Positions 8,125 to 14,737 of a stretch of 52,113 bases of DNA are shown here, piece after piece. The stretch's first letter is position 1. Every line of letters begins with the position of its first letter. This stretch comes from Rhodoferax sp. U11-2br. Its GTDB lineage: Bacteria > Pseudomonadota > Gammaproteobacteria > Burkholderiales > Burkholderiaceae_C. A program made the position numbers and the translations under genes. The notes beneath the pieces were generated by a model. That model did not search any database. It saw only the letters and a program-made list of their open reading frames with translations, and was not told the DNA's origin. Location: the NCBI RefSeq assembly GCF_018619435.1, contig NZ_JAHFZF010000033.1, positions 1 to 52,113 on the forward strand. Direction: 5' to 3'.

Positions 8125-8151
8125 TTATCGGCAGCCTCGCCCCAAGCTGAA
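8125..8151 (-). promoter_or_regulatory. Possible sigma-28 (FliA) promoter
   Basis: On the minus strand TTCAGCTT (8144-8151), 11 bp, then GCCGATAA (8125-8132). The -10 is an exact match to the enterobacterial FliA consensus; the -35 matches TAAAGTTT at 5 of 8. The predicted start gives a leader of about 20 nt before the ATG at 8095. The 8-mer alone is expected once or twice by chance in a window this size, so position is the main support. Confidence 0.4.
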
Positions 8152-8185
8152 GTTGAAAGGGTTTGTTTGTGCCAGCGCCTGGCCT

Positions 8186-9754
8186 TCAGTGTGCCCCTGC
8201 CGCCGCATCGGCGCCACCACCACCGCGCACATGGCGCGTCAGAAACACCAGCGGGATCATCGCCAGAAACACCACGGCCGAGGCAAAAAAGATGTCGTTG
8301 GCCGCCAGCATATAGGCCTGCTGGTTGGCCAAGCGGTCAATGGTGGCCAGCGCCTGGTCATGGCTCAGGCCCCCCGCAGCCAGCCCCGACAAGGTGCTGT
8401 TGGTGGCGCTGCTGCCCAGGTTGACGTATTCACTGAGCTGCGCGTGGTGCAAGGCAGCGCGGTCCTGCCACAGCGTGGTGGCAATCGAGGTGCCAAACGA
8501 GCCTGCGGTGATGCGCACAAAGTTCGACAAACCCGAAGCGGCCGGAATGCGGTCGGGCGACAGGCCCGACAGTGTGATCGTCATCAGCGGGATGAAGAAA
8601 AACGCCATCGCGATACCCTGGATCAGGGTCGGGACCATGATGGTGCCAAAGTCGGCCTGGGTATTGAAATTGGAGCGCATCCACAACACCAGCCCAAACA
8701 CCATGAAGGCAAACGCGGCAAAGTGGCGTGGGTCAAACTTGGAGATGTTTTTACCCACCACCGGTGACAGCAGCAGCGCTGCCAGCCCCACCGGGGCCAG
8801 GATCATGCCCGCTTTGGTGGAGGTGTAACCCATGTACTGCTGCAGCCACAGTGGCAGCAACACCACATTGCCAAAAAACAGCCCGTAACCGACCGACAGG
8901 GCCAGCACACCGGCCCAGAAGTTGCGCCGTTTGAACAGGGTCAGGTCGACCACCGGGTGCTCCTCGGTCAGCTCCCAGATCAGGAAGGCCAACAGCCCGA
9001 CCACCGCCACCACCGCCAGCCCCACAATTTCCTGCGAGTGGAACCAGTCCAGCTCCTGCCCCTTGTCGAGCATGATCTGCAGCGAACCCACCCAGATCAC
9101 CAGCAGTGCCAGGCCGACCGAGTCAATCGGCAGTTTTTTGGTCTGCGTCTCACGTTTGTGAAAAATGCTCCAGGTGATGAAGGCTGCGCCACAACCGACC
9201 GGGATGTTGATGAAAAAGATCCAGGGCCAGGAGATGTTGTCGGTGATCCAGCCCCCCAGCAGCGGCCCCATCACCGGGGCGATCAGCGTCGTCATTGACC
9301 ACAGCGCCATCGCCACCCCGGCCAGGGCCGGTGGGTAACTTGAGAGCAGCAGTGCTTGCGACAGAGGGATCATCGGCCCGGCCACCAGGCCTTGCAACAC
9401 CCGAAACAGGATCAGCGTGGTCATGTTGGGCGCCAGGCCACATAACCAGGAGGTCAGCACAAACAACAGCACACTGGTGACAAACAGGCGCACCTGGCCA
9501 AAACGCTGTGATAACCAGCCGGTCAGCGGCACCGCAATCGCGTTGGCCACACCAAAACTGGTGATGACCCAGGTGCCCTGGTTCGGGCTCACGCCCAGGT
9601 CCCCGGCGATAGCTGGCAGCGACACGTTGGCAATCGAGGTGTCCAGCACGTTCATGAAGGTGGCCGCCGAGAGCGCCAACGTGCCCCACAGACGGGCGGA
9701 GCCGCTCAGCGGCGGTGGGTGCTTGTAAGCGGCAGCGGGCGTGGAGGAAGACAT
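8186..9754 (-). CDS. emrB: DHA2-family multidrug efflux transporter, EmrB-like
   Basis: A 522-residue, 14-helix major facilitator transporter. The DHA2 signature appears early (LDTSIANVSLPAIAGDLGVSPNQGTWVITSF), with motif A-like GWLSQRFGQVRLF and motif C-like segments such as GLVAGPMIPLSQALLL. It would work with EmrA and the NodT-type channel to expel drugs across both membranes, driven by protons. It is the last gene of the marR-nodT-emrA-emrB operon, 28 bp after emrA. The ATG at 9754 begins MSSSTPAAAYKH; the open frame extends upstream into the intergenic gap without support. The substrate range cannot be deduced. Confidence 0.92.
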   Translation of the reverse strand: MSSSTPAAAYKHPPPLSGSARLWGTLALSAATFMNVLDTSIANVSLPAIAGDLGVSPNQGTWVITSFGVANAIAVPLTGWLSQRFGQVRLFVTSVLLFVLTSWLCGLAPNMTTLILFRVLQGLVAGPMIPLSQALLLSSYPPALAGVAMALWSMTTLIAPVMGPLLGGWITDNISWPWIFFINIPVGCGAAFITWSIFHKRETQTKKLPIDSVGLALLVIWVGSLQIMLDKGQELDWFHSQEIVGLAVVAVVGLLAFLIWELTEEHPVVDLTLFKRRNFWAGVLALSVGYGLFFGNVVLLPLWLQQYMGYTSTKAGMILAPVGLAALLLSPVVGKNISKFDPRHFAAFAFMVFGLVLWMRSNFNTQADFGTIMVPTLIQGIAMAFFFIPLMTITLSGLSPDRIPAASGLSNFVRITAGSFGTSIATTLWQDRAALHHAQLSEYVNLGSSATNSTLSGLAAGGLSHDQALATIDRLANQQAYMLAANDIFFASAVVFLAMIPLVFLTRHVRGGGGADAAAGAH

Positions 9755-9782
9755 GGGGGATGCCAAAAAAGAAGTGGACGGC

Positions 9783-11018
9783 TCAGAGCTTGGCCTGGAC
9801 CTTGGTGGAGGACGCGTGGCCCAGGTTGGCTGCAATCACACGCTTCACCAAGTCATTGGCGGCTTCATCGGTGTAGGTCAGCGCGGTCGTGGGGGTGGCC
9901 ACGCGCGGTACATCGGCCAGGGCCAGACCATCGGTGTTGCTGACATCCACCTCGGCGGTCATCGACAGACCCACACGCAGCGGGTGCTCTGCCAGCTGTT
10001 TGGCATCCAGCGCCATACGCACCGGCACGCGTTGCACCACCTTGATCCAGTTGCCGGTGGCATTTTGTGCCGGCAACAGCGAAAACGCGGCACCGGTGCC
10101 TGCACCCAGACCACTCACGGTGCCGGTGTAGCTGACTTTTTTGCCGTATTGATCAGCCACCAGCTTGACCGGCTGGCCGATGCGGATGTTGCGCAGCTGC
10201 ACTTCCTTGAAGTTGGCCTCAACCCAGACATTGTTCAGCGCAATCACCGACATCAGCGGTGTGCCTGCGCCAACGCGCTGGCCCAATTGCACCGTGCGTT
10301 TGGCCACGTAGCCATCCACTGGCGACAGCAAAGCGGTGCGTTGGGTGGCCAGAAAGGCCTCGCGCAGGCGGGCTGCGGCCAACTGCACGCTGGGTTGCTG
10401 CTCGACGCTGGCGCCTTCGGTCAGCGTCTGGTTGCTGTTGAGTTGTTCACGGGCGGTGACCACGCCGGCCTGGGCGGCAGCCAGGGTGCTTTGGGCGCTT
10501 TCCAGCTGTTGTTGCGCGTGTTGCAGTTCTTCCTGGGACACCGCGCCGTTGCCGCTGAGCGACTGGCGGCGTTTGAGGTCGTCGCTGGCGCGCGCCACGT
10601 CCACCTTGGCCTTGCTGATGTCGGCCTCACGCAGGGCGATTTGGGCGCTCAGCGTGGTGTTGTTGGCGTACAGCGTGCGCGCCTGGCGCACTGCCTGGGC
10701 CAGTGCCGCCTGGGCCTGGTCGAGCGCGACCTTGGCGTCGGCCGGGTCCAGCTGCACCAGCGTTTGCCCGGCTTTGACAAAGTCGGTGTCGTTGGCCAGG
10801 ATGCTTAACACCGTGCCGCCGATCTGCGGCGTGATCTGGATCACGTCGCCCTGCACATAAGCGTTGTCGGTTTCCTCGTAGTGGCTTGCCACCAAATACT
10901 CATAGGTGCCCCAGCCCAGACCGGCCACGGCGACCACGCCTGCCAGAAGGGTCAGGCCCCGTTTGCGTTGGTTGGCCTTGCTGCTGCTGGCTGCGTAGGT
11001 GTTCGGGGTGTCAGTCAT
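9783..11018 (-). CDS. emrA: Membrane fusion protein of the efflux system, EmrA-like
   Basis: A 411-residue periplasmic adaptor. It has an N-terminal inner-membrane anchor (about residues 22-43, LTLLAGVVAVAGLGWGTYEYLV), then the first half of the biotinyl-lipoyl domain (TDNAYVQGDVIQITPQIGGTV). A long coiled-coil hairpin (about 90-210) and the second lipoyl half (ALLSPVDGYVAKRTVQLGQRVGAGTPLM) follow, with beta-barrel domains at the end. It would link EmrB to the outer-membrane NodT channel. The ATG has AGGAA about 8 nt upstream. A palindromic repeat lies between nodT and this gene. Confidence 0.92.
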   Translation of the reverse strand: MTDTPNTYAASSSKANQRKRGLTLLAGVVAVAGLGWGTYEYLVASHYEETDNAYVQGDVIQITPQIGGTVLSILANDTDFVKAGQTLVQLDPADAKVALDQAQAALAQAVRQARTLYANNTTLSAQIALREADISKAKVDVARASDDLKRRQSLSGNGAVSQEELQHAQQQLESAQSTLAAAQAGVVTAREQLNSNQTLTEGASVEQQPSVQLAAARLREAFLATQRTALLSPVDGYVAKRTVQLGQRVGAGTPLMSVIALNNVWVEANFKEVQLRNIRIGQPVKLVADQYGKKVSYTGTVSGLGAGTGAAFSLLPAQNATGNWIKVVQRVPVRMALDAKQLAEHPLRVGLSMTAEVDVSNTDGLALADVPRVATPTTALTYTDEAANDLVKRVIAANLGHASSTKVQAKL

Positions 11019-11050
11019 GATGGTGATTCCTGTCGATGGCGGTCAAATAT

Positions 11051-11110
11051 TTGAATAAAAATGGGCTCTAGCCCTTGTATGGGTTGGGCTAATAGCTATC
11101 TAAAAAGTAG
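11051..11110. repeat. Palindromic repeat copy, nodT-emrA gap
   Basis: The AAAATGGGCTCTAGCCCTT core, a partly matched inner arm (GGGTTGGGCTA) and the 3' end AATAGCTATCTAAAAAG define this copy. It shares the CTCTAGCCCTT box and the TAGCTAT tail with copies at 21212, 25316 and 30130. It occupies most of the 95-bp gap between nodT and emrA within the operon. Confidence 0.75.
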
Positions 11111-11113
11111 TGT

Positions 11114-12541
11114 CTAGTTGGGCAGATCGGCACTCGGGCTGAAGCCGCCGCCCAGGGCGCGGGCCAGTGCCACCTGGTTTTGCAACGAGCGGGTGGCCAA
11201 CTCGGTCGCCTGGCGGCGCTGCGCCAGCACTGCTGTTTCGGCACTCAAGACCTGCTGGGCGTTGAGCAGACCACTGCGAAAACGTTGTTGCGCGGCGGCA
11301 TAGGCGTCTTGCGCGGCCTGGGCGGTTTGCGCCTGTTCGGCCTGCTGGCGCGTGATCGCCTGGCGTGAGGCCAATTGGTCGGCCGCGTCATGCACCGCGT
11401 TGATCACTGCGCTGTTGTAGCTTTCCACCGCCGCGTCGCGGTCGGCGGTTTTGCCACCCAGATTGGCACGCAGGCGGCCACTGTCAAACAGCGGCAGGCT
11501 CAGCGCCGGGCCAACACCCCACTGCTCGCTGCCCGACTTGAACAACTTGTCGAAGCCGATGCTGGAGAACCCGGCAAAGGCGGTGAGGTTGATGTTGGGG
11601 TAGAACTGGGCGCGGGCACTGTCCACACTCTTTTCCGCTGCCTGCACCCGCCAGCGGGCGGCGGCCACATCGGCGCGCTGGCCCAACAGGTTGGTGTCGA
11701 GCTGGTGGCCAAGTGCTATGGGTTTGATGGCGGACAACGCTTTAGGTGCAAGGGCTAGAGGCTGATTTGGTGTGCCAATCAGCGCCGCCAGCGCGTTGCG
11801 TGTCAGGGTGATCTGCTCGTCCAGCGTTTCGAGTTGCAGGCGCGCGTCGGGCAGGGCGCCCTGGGCTTGGCGCAGGTCGAGCGGGGTGTCCAGCCCAGCC
11901 TTGACGCGGTCTTGCACCAGCTGCAGCGTCTGTTCACGCTGGGCCAGTGTGCGGTTGGCCACATGGCGTTGTTCCGTCAGACCCACCCAGGCAAAGTAGC
12001 TCTGCGCCACCTGGGCAGCCAGCAGCACGCGGGCGGCCTGGGCATCGGCCTGGGCGGCGCGCTCGTTACCCAGTGCGGCTTGCAAGGCAGCGCGGTTCTT
12101 GCCAAAAAAGTCGAGTTCCCAGCTGCCTGCCAGCTGGGCGGTGCCGCTGCCACGCACGGTGCCGGCCAGTGGTGCAGGAATGGCGCCGTTGGCGGTGTAG
12201 AGCTGTTGGGTCAGGTTCAGTTGTGCATTGAGCTGGGGTTGGCGTGCGGCGTCGCTGAGCTGGCTGGCGGCTTGGGCCGCAGCGATCCGGGTTTGGGCCA
12301 GTTTGAGACTGGGGTTGGCTTGCAGCGCCTGCGCCACCAGCTGATCCAAGGTGTCGTCGCCAAAGGCACGCCACCACTGAGCGTCCACCGCAGGTGCCGG
12401 GTTGGTGGCCGCGCTGGCCAGCCCAACGTCGGTGGCGCTGCGCAATGTGGACTGGGCCGTGATGCCCGAGAAGTCGGCACAACCCGCCAGGCTGCCCAGC
12501 AGCAAGGTGGCGGCCAACAGGTGTTTGTTATTTTTTGTCAT
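11114..12541 (-). CDS. NodT/OprM-type outer-membrane efflux lipoprotein
   Basis: A 475-residue TolC-class channel. A lipoprotein signal peptide ends in the lipobox LAGC (Cys21), so the mature protein is lipid-anchored in the outer membrane. Two repeated outer-membrane efflux domains with long helices follow, and the conserved QRADVAAARWRVQAAE segment is present. It would be the exit duct for EmrAB. The start overlaps the marR stop by 14 bp. Oddity: residues about 259-280 (NQPLALAPKALSAIKPIAL) are encoded by a copy of the window's palindromic repeat, between the usual LIGTP and the RADVAAAR motif. The open frame is maintained, so the protein probably tolerates it. Confidence 0.9.
   Translation of the reverse strand: MTKNNKHLLAATLLLGSLAGCADFSGITAQSTLRSATDVGLASAATNPAPAVDAQWWRAFGDDTLDQLVAQALQANPSLKLAQTRIAAAQAASQLSDAARQPQLNAQLNLTQQLYTANGAIPAPLAGTVRGSGTAQLAGSWELDFFGKNRAALQAALGNERAAQADAQAARVLLAAQVAQSYFAWVGLTEQRHVANRTLAQREQTLQLVQDRVKAGLDTPLDLRQAQGALPDARLQLETLDEQITLTRNALAALIGTPNQPLALAPKALSAIKPIALGHQLDTNLLGQRADVAAARWRVQAAEKSVDSARAQFYPNINLTAFAGFSSIGFDKLFKSGSEQWGVGPALSLPLFDSGRLRANLGGKTADRDAAVESYNSAVINAVHDAADQLASRQAITRQQAEQAQTAQAAQDAYAAAQQRFRSGLLNAQQVLSAETAVLAQRRQATELATRSLQNQVALARALGGGFSPSADLPN
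11703..11766 (-). repeat. Palindromic repeat copy inside the nodT coding sequence
   Basis: Read on the minus strand the segment carries CAGCCTCTAGCCCTT and ends with ATAGCACTT, the same box and a decayed form of the tail found in intergenic copies. It is in frame within nodT and encodes the QPLAL...AIK peptide also seen in the CoA-transferase copy. Confidence 0.65.
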
Positions 12542-13067
12542 GGGGTTCTTTCTCGGCCTGCAAAGTCTGGGCGGTGTCCAGAATGCGGCGCAGGTAACTT
12601 TTGAGGGTTTGCCATTCCTCCAGCGAGAAACCGGCCAGATAGTCGTTCTGGATCTTGCTGAGGGTGACGGGGATGTCTTGGGCGGCCGCGATGCCGGCCG
12701 GTGTCAGCTCGATGTGGACCACCCGGCGGTCTTCCTGCGAGCGCACCCGCTGGCACAAACCTTTGATCTCCAGCCGGTCCAACATGCGTGTGGTCGAGCC
12801 CGCATCGTGACCACATTCACGCGCCAGTTCGGCCACGGTGGTGGCACTGCCGCGGTACAGCTTGAAGAGCGGCATCCACTGCGCGTTGGTCAGCCCGGTG
12901 GGTTCGAGTTCGCGCGCCACACCTTCACCCACCAGGTTCAGAATGCGGCGCATCAGGTAGCCCACGCTGTCGTTGGGGTCGTAAGACTGTGCGTTGTAGA
13001 ACGCCACAGCGGGCGCTGGTGTGGCTTCAGGCGCGGTGGTGGCTTGGGGTGCGGGCTTGGTGGTCAT
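12528..13067 (-). CDS. MarR-family regulator of the efflux operon
   Basis: A 179-residue winged-helix regulator. The DNA-binding region (about residues 75-125: ATTVAELARECGHDAGSTTRMLDRLEIKGL, then the wing RSQEDRRVVHIELT) is typical of MarR proteins of the EmrR type. It is the first gene of the operon and overlaps nodT by 14 bp. Its ATG lies only 9 nt from the -10 box CATAAT with no Shine-Dalgarno, so the mRNA is probably leaderless or nearly so. Two TTGCC-N2-GGCAA palindromes lie in and above its promoter and are the natural autoregulatory sites. The usual family logic is repression relieved by a phenolic or drug ligand. Confidence 0.92.
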   Translation of the reverse strand: MTTKPAPQATTAPEATPAPAVAFYNAQSYDPNDSVGYLMRRILNLVGEGVARELEPTGLTNAQWMPLFKLYRGSATTVAELARECGHDAGSTTRMLDRLEIKGLCQRVRSQEDRRVVHIELTPAGIAAAQDIPVTLSKIQNDYLAGFSLEEWQTLKSYLRRILDTAQTLQAEKEPHDKK

Positions 13068-13075
13068 GGCCCGGG

Positions 13076-13104
13076 ATTATGATTGCCTAGGCAATGATTG
13101 TCAA
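13076..13104 (-). promoter_or_regulatory. Strong sigma-70 promoter of the marR-emr operon
   Basis: TTGACA (13099-13104), a 17-bp spacer and CATAAT (13076-13081) on the minus strand: a perfect -35 and a 5/6 -10. The start of transcription is predicted within 0-4 nt of the marR ATG. The spacer contains the perfect palindrome 13082-13095. Confidence 0.85.
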
Positions 13105-13124
13105 GTCATCCTTTGCCGAGGCAA
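13082..13124. promoter_or_regulatory. Two tandem MarR-type operators
   Basis: Operator 1 (13082-13095) is the perfect 14-bp palindrome ATTGCCTAGGCAAT. Operator 2 (13113-13124) is TTGCCGAGGCAA with the same half-sites. Their centres are exactly 30 bp apart, about three helical turns, so dimers could bind on one face of the DNA. Operator 1 lies within the promoter spacer; operator 2 lies just upstream of the -35. Confidence 0.8.
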
Positions 13125-13150
13125 TCAAGACCCCTTCGCCAAAGGGGTTG

Positions 13151-13169
13151 TGGCACCCACCGGGTGCCA
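13151..13169. terminator. Hairpin after the aminotransferase gene, possible terminator
   Basis: Perfect 8-bp arms TGGCACCC/GGGTGCCA around a 3-nt loop, located between the aminotransferase stop (13180) and the emr promoter. On the minus strand only a short T-run (TTT, 9 nt later) follows, so termination strength is uncertain. Confidence 0.45.
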
Positions 13170-13179
13170 GCTTTGCTTG

Positions 13180-14313
13180 TCAGTCGATGCCCATCTGGTC
13201 CAATGCGGCGGCCAGCTGCGCCACGCTGCGGTCGGCGTTGTGCAGCTTGTCCAGGCCAAACAGGCCAATGCGGAAGGTTCTGAAGTCGGCGGGTTCGTCA
13301 CACTGCAGCGGCACACCGGTGGCGGTTTGCAGGCCTTGCGCCAGAAAGTTCTTGCTGTTCTGGATGTCCGGGTCGGTGGTGTAACTCACCACCACCCCGG
13401 GCGCCTTGAAGCCCTCGGCTGCCACACTCGGGAAACCACGGCTTTCCAAGAGGGCGCGCACCTTGCTGCCCAGCGCGAGTTGCTCGGCGCGTACTTTCTC
13501 GAAACCGTAGGCACGGGTTTCCTGCATCACATCACGCAGGCTGATCAGCGCGTCGGTGGGCATCGTGGCGTGGTAGGCGTGGCCACCGTTTTCATAGGCT
13601 TCCATCATCTGCAGCCACTTTTTGAGGTCGCAGGCAAAGCTGGAACTGGTGGTGCCCTCAATCGCGCTGCGGGCGCGCTGGCTCAGCATCACCATGGCAC
13701 AGCAGGGTGAGCCACTCCAGCCCTTTTGGGGTGCGGTCACCAGCACGTCGATGCCGGTGGCTTCCATGTCGACCCAGATCGTGCCCGAGGCCACACAGTC
13801 CAGCACCATCAGGCCGCCGACCGCGTGCACCGCTTCACTGACCTGGCGCAGGTAATCATCAGGCAACAACATGCCAGACGAGGTTTCCACATGCGGGGCA
13901 AACACCACGTCGGGTTTTTGTGCGTGAATGGTGGCCACCACCTCGTCGACTGGGCAGGGTATCCAGGGTGACTGGCTGTGGTCGCTGGTGCGCCGGGCCT
14001 TGAGCACGGTGGACGCAGCCGGGATCTGGCCCATGTCAAAAATCTGGGTCCAGCGGTAGCTGAACCAGCCGTTACGAATCACCAGCACCTTTTTGCCAGT
14101 GGCAAATTGCCGCGCCACCGCCTCCATGCCAAAGCTGCCGCTGCCGGGAACAATCACCGCCGACTTGGCGTGGTAGACCTCTTTGAGGATGCTGGAGATG
14201 TCACGCATGGCGCCCTGAAAGCGCTGGGACATGTGGTTCAAGGCGCGGTCGGTGTAGACCACCGAGAATTCAAGCAGGCCGTCGGGATCGATGTTGGGCA
14301 GAAGACCGGGCAT
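13180..14313 (-). CDS. Class V aminotransferase (alanine-glyoxylate aminotransferase family)
   Basis: A 377-residue PLP enzyme of fold type I. The PLP-binding lysine is Lys197 in TAPQKGWSGSP and the cofactor-nitrogen aspartate is Asp172 in VLDCVASG; an N-terminal SGSFGMEAV loop would bind the phosphate. The family includes alanine-, serine- and aspartate-glyoxylate aminotransferases; the exact substrate is not evident. The start at 14313 has GGAG 11 nt upstream. It lies downstream of the I78 inhibitor gene with a 71-bp gap on the same strand and may share its transcript. Confidence 0.88.
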   Translation of the reverse strand: MPGLLPNIDPDGLLEFSVVYTDRALNHMSQRFQGAMRDISSILKEVYHAKSAVIVPGSGSFGMEAVARQFATGKKVLVIRNGWFSYRWTQIFDMGQIPAASTVLKARRTSDHSQSPWIPCPVDEVVATIHAQKPDVVFAPHVETSSGMLLPDDYLRQVSEAVHAVGGLMVLDCVASGTIWVDMEATGIDVLVTAPQKGWSGSPCCAMVMLSQRARSAIEGTTSSSFACDLKKWLQMMEAYENGGHAYHATMPTDALISLRDVMQETRAYGFEKVRAEQLALGSKVRALLESRGFPSVAAEGFKAPGVVVSYTTDPDIQNSKNFLAQGLQTATGVPLQCDEPADFRTFRIGLFGLDKLHNADRSVAQLAAALDQMGID

Positions 14314-14384
14314 GGGAAAACACTCCAAAAAAGATAGGAAGTGTCAGCTTAGCACGCTGGGCCGGGCCCGCCTTTTCGCCTGTA

Positions 14385-14690
14385 TCAGCCACACCGGGCG
14401 GCAAACACCCGGCCCTTCTGCAGGTCGATGTTCAGCCGGTCAGGCCGCACATCCATGGTGCCCGGGTAGCTGTGTTGGTCCTGGCGATAGCGCCGCAGCA
14501 GCAACTGGTGCTGTTTGGCAAGCTGCTCGGCATGCGCAAACGATTGGCCAACGATGGTCAGCGCCACCGACTCACAGGAGTCCCCTTTGGCCGAGTCGCC
14601 TGTGTGAAGAATCAAGGGGGCACCAGCAACACCTTGTGCCGAGGCCGCCAGGCACAGGCAGCAAGCGAACAAGCAGGACATCGTTTTCAT
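14385..14690 (-). CDS. I78-family peptidase inhibitor, exported
   Basis: A 101-residue exported protein. A signal peptide (about residues 1-23) precedes a mature domain with the I78 hallmarks. These are Cys39 followed by VGQS, and the C-terminal DVRPDRLNIDLQKGRVFAARCG motif with Cys100, the likely disulfide partner of Cys39. I78 proteins inhibit serine proteases including subtilisins. This one is encoded 47 bp downstream of an S8 protease gene on the same strand, so it may protect the cell envelope from that enzyme or control it. The I78 family assignment is from the motif; the pairing with the neighbouring protease is inference. Confidence 0.8.
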   Translation of the reverse strand: MKTMSCLFACCLCLAASAQGVAGAPLILHTGDSAKGDSCESVALTIVGQSFAHAEQLAKQHQLLLRRYRQDQHSYPGTMDVRPDRLNIDLQKGRVFAARCG

Positions 14691-14737
14691 GCCTGTCAGC
14701 CCTGGAGTGGTCGGCGGGTGCTGCGGCCGCTGGGTGA

